Below are positions 7,004-10,779 of a DNA stretch of 10,779 bases, one piece after another. Within the stretch, counting starts at the first letter, position 1. Every line of letters begins with the position of its first letter. Below the pieces are notes generated by a model. The model searched no databases, was not told where the DNA came from, and saw only the letters and a program-made list of their open reading frames with translations. This DNA comes from UKL13-2 sp031394335 (lineage in GTDB: Bacteria; Pseudomonadota; Gammaproteobacteria; Burkholderiales; Usitatibacteraceae): NCBI GenBank assembly GCA_031394335.1, contig JANMXS010000312.1, forward strand, positions 1-10,779, in the 5' to 3' direction. Made by a program: the position numbers and the translations under genes.

Positions 7004-7049
7004 GCGTTGACGTTCTTTGAAGCTGGGCAACGGCATAGCACGTCAACGC
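7004..7049. repeat. 10-bp inverted repeat after the peroxiredoxin gene
   Basis: GCGTTGACGT (7004-7013) is perfectly complementary to ACGTCAACGC (7040-7049), with 26 bases between. It lies 15 bases after the peroxiredoxin stop. No T-run follows it on either strand, so it is not by itself a classic terminator; it could stabilise the 3' end of the mRNA or bind a protein. Confidence 0.5.
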
Positions 7050-7118
7050 AAGCGACCAGGTTGGGCGCGTTACGTTCTGCTTACCCTGCACCGCTATAAA
7101 TTTCACCCGCACAAGAAG

Positions 7119-7195
7119 TGTAGATCGCCATTTGGCGCGGCTCCTGGCGCAAAAAGGGCTGAAGATGCCCGCCAAATGGCGATCTACGTTTTTTT
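7119..7195 (+). terminator. Long hairpin with T-tract in convergent gap, probable terminator
   Basis: GTAGATCGCCATTTGGCG (7120-7137) pairs perfectly with 7170-7187, an 18-bp stem. It is extended by a bulged C (7138) and three further pairs (7139-7141 with 7167-7169). Seven T's follow at 7189-7195. This fits termination of the peroxiredoxin transcript just before the oppositely oriented kinase gene ends at 7207. On the minus strand there is no T-run after the hairpin, so termination there would be weaker. The stem is longer than usual for an intrinsic terminator, and each arm contains its own small palindrome CGCCA-TT-TGGCG. It could therefore also be a dispersed REP-like repeat used as a terminator. 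Confidence 0.65.
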
Positions 7196-7206
7196 CAGTA
7201 GCGGAG

Positions 7207-10200
7207 CTAGTCTCGCACCATGAACATATTGATCTTCGATAGCAGCACGTCGACATCGAACGGCTTGGTGATGTAGTCGGTAAAGCCGGCGCTGCGTGCG
7301 CGCTCGACTTCATTGGTCATCGCATTTGCCGACAAGGCGATGCAGGGAATGGCGGCAAGATGCGGGTCGGCGCGCAAATGTTTCACCACCTGATAACCGT
7401 CAAGTCCGGGCAGATTGATGTCGAGCAAAATCAGGTCTGGCTTCAGCTTGGCCGCTGCGACAAGTCCTGATTCGCCATCGATAGCGATTTCGAGATGGAT
7501 TCTCGGATCCAGCTTCAACGTCTCTTTCACCAGCTCCACATTGGCCGGATTGTCCTCAACATAGAGCACGGTAAAGCGCGGGCCATTGGCGGCTATCGAC
7601 CCTGTCGGCGGCATTATCGCAGTTTGCTTTGCCGTCTCGCCCGCGCCCGGCGCAGCACGCGCAAAGCTGAGCGTAAACGTGGTGCCTTCACCCGGCTTGC
7701 TGGCGACTTCAATGGTGCCGTTCATGGCCAGCACCAGCTGCTTCACAATCACCAGGCCGATGCCGGCTCCTTCGGTGCTGGTGACCTCGGCCCCCAGGCG
7801 GTTGAAAGGCTGGAAAAGTCCTTCGATCTGGGTCGGCGTCAAACCGCTGCCGGTGTCGCTGATCGCCATCGATACGTGCCTGTTGTCGCCGCCGATGCTG
7901 ATTGCGACCAGGCCGGCAGGCCGGTTGTATTTGATGGCGTTCGACAATATGTTCGTCACCACCTGACGCAGGCGCGTACGGTCGGCGCGAACCCAGCTCT
8001 TCGCCGACGCGGAAAACTCGAAGCGGATATTGCGGCTGTCCGCCTGCGGGGTCGCCAGCGCAATACAGTCGCTGACCAGCCGGCCAACCTCGATGGGTTC
8101 GAGGGAAAGGGTCAGCGCACCCGCCTCGACACGCGACAGATCGAGCACTTCATTCACCATTTGCAGCAGATGCTTGCCGGCGCTGCTGATATGGCCAATT
8201 TTTTGGCGCACCGCGTCGGCGTTCTTCACCACCGGATCGTGTTCAAGCAGCTGCGCAAAACCAAGAATGGAATTGAGCGGCGTGCGCAGCTCATGACTCA
8301 TGCGCGACAGAAATTCCGATTTGGAGCGGCTTGCCATCTCGGCAATTTCCTTGGCTGCACGCAAGGACTCGGCCTGTCTACGCTCGGTGATATCGCGATT
8401 CATGCCCACCAGCCGCTGCGCGCGACCATCGCTGTCGCGCTGCATATAGCCATTGGCTTCGATGAAGCGCACTTCGCCGTCGGAGGCCCGGATGATACGA
8501 AATTCGATCGCCTCGATCGGCAGGCCATCGCGCAAATCGACAAATCGCTGCCATGCGCGCTCGCGGTCATCGGGATGGACACACGCCCCCCACGATTCGG
8601 CAGATCGGTCGAAGGCCTCCGGTGCAAAGCCATAGATGGCATACATATGCCGGTCCCAGTCGAACAGCTGGCTGTCGAGCGCAAATTCCCAGATACCGTA
8701 GCCGGCGCCTTGCACGGCCAGTTCCTGCCGCTGGTTGAGGCTATTGATGCGATGCTCCGCTTCCTTGCGCTCGCTCAGATCCGCATTGGTACCCGACACC
8801 CGCACCGCACGGCCTTCGGGGTCTCTCAAAATATTGCCGCGCGACAGAACAGGAATGTAACGGCCATCCTTATGTTGCATGCGAAATTCGATTTCATAAA
8901 CGTCCGGGCCGTGCGCAAGCAAGGCGGCAAAATCACGGTCGACTTGCCCGATATCTTCCGGGTGCAACAAGCGGCGCCACAAATGGGCATCAGAAGGCAA
9001 CTCGTCGGGCTGATAGCCAAGCATTTCCCACCAGCGTGGTGAGTGAAACTGTTTATTGCTGACAAAGTCCCAGTCCCACCAGCCGTCATTGGCGCCCTTC
9101 AGCACCAGATTCATGCGCTGCTCGCTGGCCGCAAGCGCCTGCTCGTTGCGCTCGCGCGCATTGAGCATCGCGTTGAACTGCGCAGCGACCTCGACAATTT
9201 CAGCGGGACCCTCAGTCGGCACGCGCAGGTCTTGAGCGCCGTCCGCGATTTTTCGCGCAACGCTGCCCATTGCGGTAATGGGGGCCGAAATTTTCTTGCT
9301 CAGATAAATCGCCAGGAAAAAGACCAGCGATACGATTGCCGCAGCGGTCAGGCCGTTGCGAATCGCCGCATCCTTGGCGTCGGCGAACACCACGGATGAC
9401 GCGATTCCGGCGAGCGCATACCAATCCGTACCCTTGATAGGAACAAACCCGTAAGCACGCTCGATCTGTTCTGCAGAGCTTGACTGGGCAGTTCCCGACT
9501 TCTGGGCAAGGACAATATTGACGATAGGTGAATCGCGCCTCACGGTACCCACAAGCTTCTCGGCATCTTGCGAGCGGGCAACAATGGTGGCGTTTGAATC
9601 CACGATCGCAATTACCGTGGTTGGCGGCAACGTCTTGGCGCCGGCGATCAGCTTGAAATTGATCAGATCGATCGGCAGCTGAATGGAGCCGACGAGCATG
9701 CCATTCGCATCGAATACCGGGTGCGCTAGTACCGCAACGACTTTCCTGGTCACGGGCCCGCGGTAGGGCGGCGCAACGATGAATTTCTTCTCTTTGATAA
9801 CACGATTGAACCAGACCGTGTCGCGGATCACTGTCTGCTGACCGCCCGACTGCAGGTTGGTTGAGCAGATCAGTTTTCCATCAAGGTTCGCCTGGCTGAA
9901 GTTGGCGAATTGCGGATAGAGATCGCGGAACTCGCCGAATATCGAGTCGCAGTCTTTGGGGTCCATCTTGCGGATGCGCGGCCGGGCAGCCAGGCGCGAC
10001 ATCATCTGCTGCGTATCTTCGAGGAAAACTTCCACGTTGTTGCCGGTAACGCGCGCGAGGCCCAGCGCGGACTGCGCCGCCTGCTCCTGATCGAGCAAGA
10101 ATTCACGGTACAAAGAATACGCGCGCAACGCGATCAGCGGCAGAACAGACGCAACGATCAGCAAATACAGCATCGCGCGGATTGACCATCCACGTCCTGC

Positions 10201-10302
10201 GGCTGTTGAGTGCATCGATCCGCCCGCTTGCGCCATCAAAGTTTTTTGAACGCTTCTTAGTGGTTGGCCAATGGCCGGATACGCTTGTCTCGATGACAGC
10301 AC
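7207..10302 (-). CDS. Membrane-bound hybrid histidine kinase (sensor, HAMP, 2x PAS, HisKA, HATPase, receiver)
   Basis: This is a two-component sensor that autophosphorylates on histidine and carries its own receiver domain. Numbering is from the GTG at 10302 (1031 residues). A membrane segment lies at ~43-61, an extracytoplasmic sensor region of the Cache type at ~65-310 (including DTVWFNRVIKEKKFIVAPPY), and a second membrane segment at ~316-335. HAMP covers ~336-385, PAS-PAC 1 ~393-515 and PAS-PAC 2 ~525-645. The HisKA motif FLSRMSHELRTPLNS places the phospho-acceptor at H670. HATPase motifs are NILSNAIKYN (784-793), DTGSGL (816-821) and GAGIGL (845-850). The receiver (~910-1028) has its acidic pair in YVEDN, phospho-acceptor D961 in LLDINLPG and K1013 in ITKPF. 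The start is uncertain: ATGs at 10236 and 10215 are alternatives, and 10215 has a weak GGCGGA upstream and places the membrane segment sensibly near the N-terminus. No partner response regulator or Hpt protein is adjacent, so signal and output are unknown. Confidence 0.93.
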   Translation of the reverse strand: MLSSRQAYPAIGQPLRSVQKTLMAQAGGSMHSTAAGRGWSIRAMLYLLIVASVLPLIALRAYSLYREFLLDQEQAAQSALGLARVTGNNVEVFLEDTQQMMSRLAARPRIRKMDPKDCDSIFGEFRDLYPQFANFSQANLDGKLICSTNLQSGGQQTVIRDTVWFNRVIKEKKFIVAPPYRGPVTRKVVAVLAHPVFDANGMLVGSIQLPIDLINFKLIAGAKTLPPTTVIAIVDSNATIVARSQDAEKLVGTVRRDSPIVNIVLAQKSGTAQSSSAEQIERAYGFVPIKGTDWYALAGIASSVVFADAKDAAIRNGLTAAAIVSLVFFLAIYLSKKISAPITAMGSVARKIADGAQDLRVPTEGPAEIVEVAAQFNAMLNARERNEQALAASEQRMNLVLKGANDGWWDWDFVSNKQFHSPRWWEMLGYQPDELPSDAHLWRRLLHPEDIGQVDRDFAALLAHGPDVYEIEFRMQHKDGRYIPVLSRGNILRDPEGRAVRVSGTNADLSERKEAEHRINSLNQRQELAVQGAGYGIWEFALDSQLFDWDRHMYAIYGFAPEAFDRSAESWGACVHPDDRERAWQRFVDLRDGLPIEAIEFRIIRASDGEVRFIEANGYMQRDSDGRAQRLVGMNRDITERRQAESLRAAKEIAEMASRSKSEFLSRMSHELRTPLNSILGFAQLLEHDPVVKNADAVRQKIGHISSAGKHLLQMVNEVLDLSRVEAGALTLSLEPIEVGRLVSDCIALATPQADSRNIRFEFSASAKSWVRADRTRLRQVVTNILSNAIKYNRPAGLVAISIGGDNRHVSMAISDTGSGLTPTQIEGLFQPFNRLGAEVTSTEGAGIGLVIVKQLVLAMNGTIEVASKPGEGTTFTLSFARAAPGAGETAKQTAIMPPTGSIAANGPRFTVLYVEDNPANVELVKETLKLDPRIHLEIAIDGESGLVAAAKLKPDLILLDINLPGLDGYQVVKHLRADPHLAAIPCIALSANAMTNEVERARSAGFTDYITKPFDVDVLLSKINMFMVRD

Positions 10303-10476
10303 TCAGCTTACGCTTCAAGTATATTATCCCAGTTGGAAAATGCGCGGGCGTCGGGAGTCGCCGGAAATGACGCTGAGATACTATTCACGGCAACCCTGAT
10401 CGGTTTTGTGAATCGCCAGCAGGTCTATAACAGGGTAGTGGAAGCGGCTACGATTCGGCCACGCTCGCAGCATTGA
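10303..10476. other. Intergenic leader upstream of the kinase; no gene seen
   Basis: I find no credible coding region or RNA gene here. On the minus strand the AT-rich stretch TGGGATAATATACTTGA (10315-10331) contains -10-like hexamers (GATAAT, TATACT) just upstream of the GTG start at 10302. No matching -35 hexamer sits at 16-18 bases, so a promoter is possible but not supported. If transcription started there, the kinase would have to use one of the downstream starts or a very short leader. Confidence 0.35.
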
Positions 10477-10501
10477 AAAGCCCGGCTTTCGCCAAGGCTT
10501 T
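10477..10501 (-). terminator. Terminator-like hairpin following repeat copy A (minus strand)
   Basis: AAAGCC (10477-10482) pairs with GGCTTT (10496-10501), and inside this GGC/GCC closes a four-base loop that reads GAAA on the minus strand. On the minus strand the hairpin is followed by one more T, giving GGCTTTTC, a short T-run of four. It lies between the repeats and the kinase gene and would shield the kinase from transcription entering from the right. The T-run is short, so efficiency is uncertain. Confidence 0.45.
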
Positions 10502-10509
10502 GATAATAC

Positions 10510-10630
10510 TGGCGCACTGGCAGAATTCGCCTACATTCCGCAGGCCAAGGTTGAACGCGACCGAACGAGGTCTCGCGGGGCAGGCACTACCCTTCAAATC
10601 CTGCCCACAAGCCAAGCAATTGGCTTGCTC
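10510..10630. repeat. Structured repeat, copy A (tRNA-3'-end-like, with terminal hairpin)
   Basis: This 121-base unit aligns with copy B (10680-10779) along both flanks: 37 bases at the left and about 51 bases at the right are clearly the same sequence with scattered changes, while the middle ~33 bases differ in length and sequence. It ends in the perfect hairpin CAAGCCAA-GCAA-TTGGCTTG (10608-10627). Read on the minus strand, its left end gives GAATTCTGCCAGTGCGCCA, similar to the T-arm and acceptor 3' strand of a tRNA. No full tRNA can be folded around it. Confidence 0.7.
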
Positions 10631-10649
10631 GGGCGCAAAAGAAAATGAA

Positions 10650-10673
10650 AAACGCCACCCAAAGGTGGCGTTT
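10650..10673 (-). terminator. Perfect 10-bp hairpin, probable minus-strand intrinsic terminator
   Basis: AAACGCCACC (10650-10659) pairs perfectly with GGTGGCGTTT (10664-10673) around a CAAA loop. On the minus strand the 3' arm continues as GGTGGCGTTTTTCATTTTC, a T-rich tail of the kind needed for intrinsic termination. On the plus strand the arm is followed by AAAAC, so the minus direction is favoured. It sits directly after repeat copy B in minus-strand order, as a terminator would after a tRNA gene. Confidence 0.65.
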
Positions 10674-10679
10674 AAAACT

Positions 10680-10779
10680 TGGCGCGCCCGGCAGGATTCG
10701 CCCACATCCTGCGGGCCGCGGTCGGGCTGGCAGGCCCGACCCTTCGAATCCTGCCGCGAGCCAAGCAGTTGGCTCGCTC
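10680..10779. repeat. Structured repeat, copy B (tRNA-3'-end-like), runs to window edge
   Basis: The second copy of the repeat seen at 10510-10630. Its outer arms GGCAGGATTCG (10690-10700) and CGAATCCTGCC (10745-10755) are a perfect 11-bp inverted repeat. An inner hairpin pairs GGTCGGGC (10720-10727) with GCCCGACC (10734-10741), and the end hairpin is CGAGCCAA-GCAG-TTGGCTCG (10757-10776). On the minus strand the left end reads CGAATCCTGCCGGGCGCGCC plus A, closely resembling the T-loop, T-stem, acceptor strand and discriminator of a tRNA. The matching 5' tRNA parts are missing: the T-arm would have a 12-base loop. It may continue beyond the window. Confidence 0.7.

Noticed and set aside
7495..9042. 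A 515-codon open frame on the plus strand inside the kinase gene
   Set aside because: It lies wholly antisense to the HATPase, HisKA and PAS coding regions, which are conserved in the minus frame. The plus-frame translation is rich in Arg, His and Ala with no domain pattern.
10448..10705. An 85-codon minus-strand frame across the repeats
   Set aside because: It runs through repeat copy A and the terminator hairpin, so its sequence is explained by the repeat. No ribosome binding site or recognisable family supports it.
10510..10779. Intact tRNA genes or integron attC sites
   Set aside because: Only tRNA 3'-end-like pieces are visible; no D-arm, anticodon arm or normal 7-base T-loop can be placed. 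The 7-base core sites GTTRRRY/RYYYAAC of attC are not found at the ends.
1..10779. CRISPR array, insertion sequence with transposase, prophage or toxin-antitoxin genes
   Set aside because: No regularly spaced direct repeats, no transposase, integrase or phage-like proteins, and no small paired genes of that type were seen. The only repeats are those listed.

Overview
The window looks like the chromosome of a GC-rich betaproteobacterium. The nearest relatives seem to be the nitrosomonad, gallionellad or methylophil type, but this is inferred from gene order and protein style only; no rRNA or other marker gene is present. Everything from base 1 to 6989 reads on the plus strand, a large sensor kinase reads on the minus strand (7207-10302), and the last ~480 bases hold no convincing gene but do hold structured repeats.

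Region 1 (1-5720) is an assimilatory sulfate reduction operon of six tightly coupled genes: the 3' part of sulfite reductase hemoprotein (cysI, cut by the window edge), a DUF934 protein, APS reductase (cysH, iron-sulfur type), the two ATP sulfurylase subunits (cysD, cysN) and a uroporphyrinogen-III C-methyltransferase (cobA/cysG-C type). All five junctions overlap by 1, 4 or 8 bases. The chemistry is continuous: CysD/CysN make APS from sulfate, CysH reduces APS directly to sulfite, CysI reduces sulfite to sulfide, and the methyltransferase starts the siroheme that CysI needs. No APS kinase (CysC) is present or fused to CysN, which fits a CysH carrying the four cluster cysteines of APS-using enzymes.

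Region 2 (5798-6989) holds a single-domain rhodanese and a one-cysteine, Prx6-type peroxiredoxin, each with its own leader. Both suit sulfur and thiol/peroxide handling beside the sulfide-making operon.

Region 3 (6990-7206) is the convergent gap between the peroxiredoxin and the kinase. It contains a 10-bp inverted repeat and a long hairpin (18-bp perfect core stem) followed by seven T's, a probable terminator. Region 4 (7207-10302, minus) is a hybrid histidine kinase: membrane-anchored extracytoplasmic sensor, HAMP, two PAS-PAC units, HisKA, HATPase and receiver. Region 5 (10303-10779) holds two diverged copies of a ~100-121 bp palindromic repeat. Read on the minus strand, each resembles the 3' end of a tRNA followed by a terminator-like hairpin.

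The most unusual observations are (a) a ~98-bp palindromic, MITE-like element lying in frame inside the 5' end of the methyltransferase gene, so that at least part of it must be translated, and (b) the tRNA-3'-end-like repeat pair with a compensatory base-pair change. I see no clear new multi-gene system; most of the window is ordinary core metabolism.
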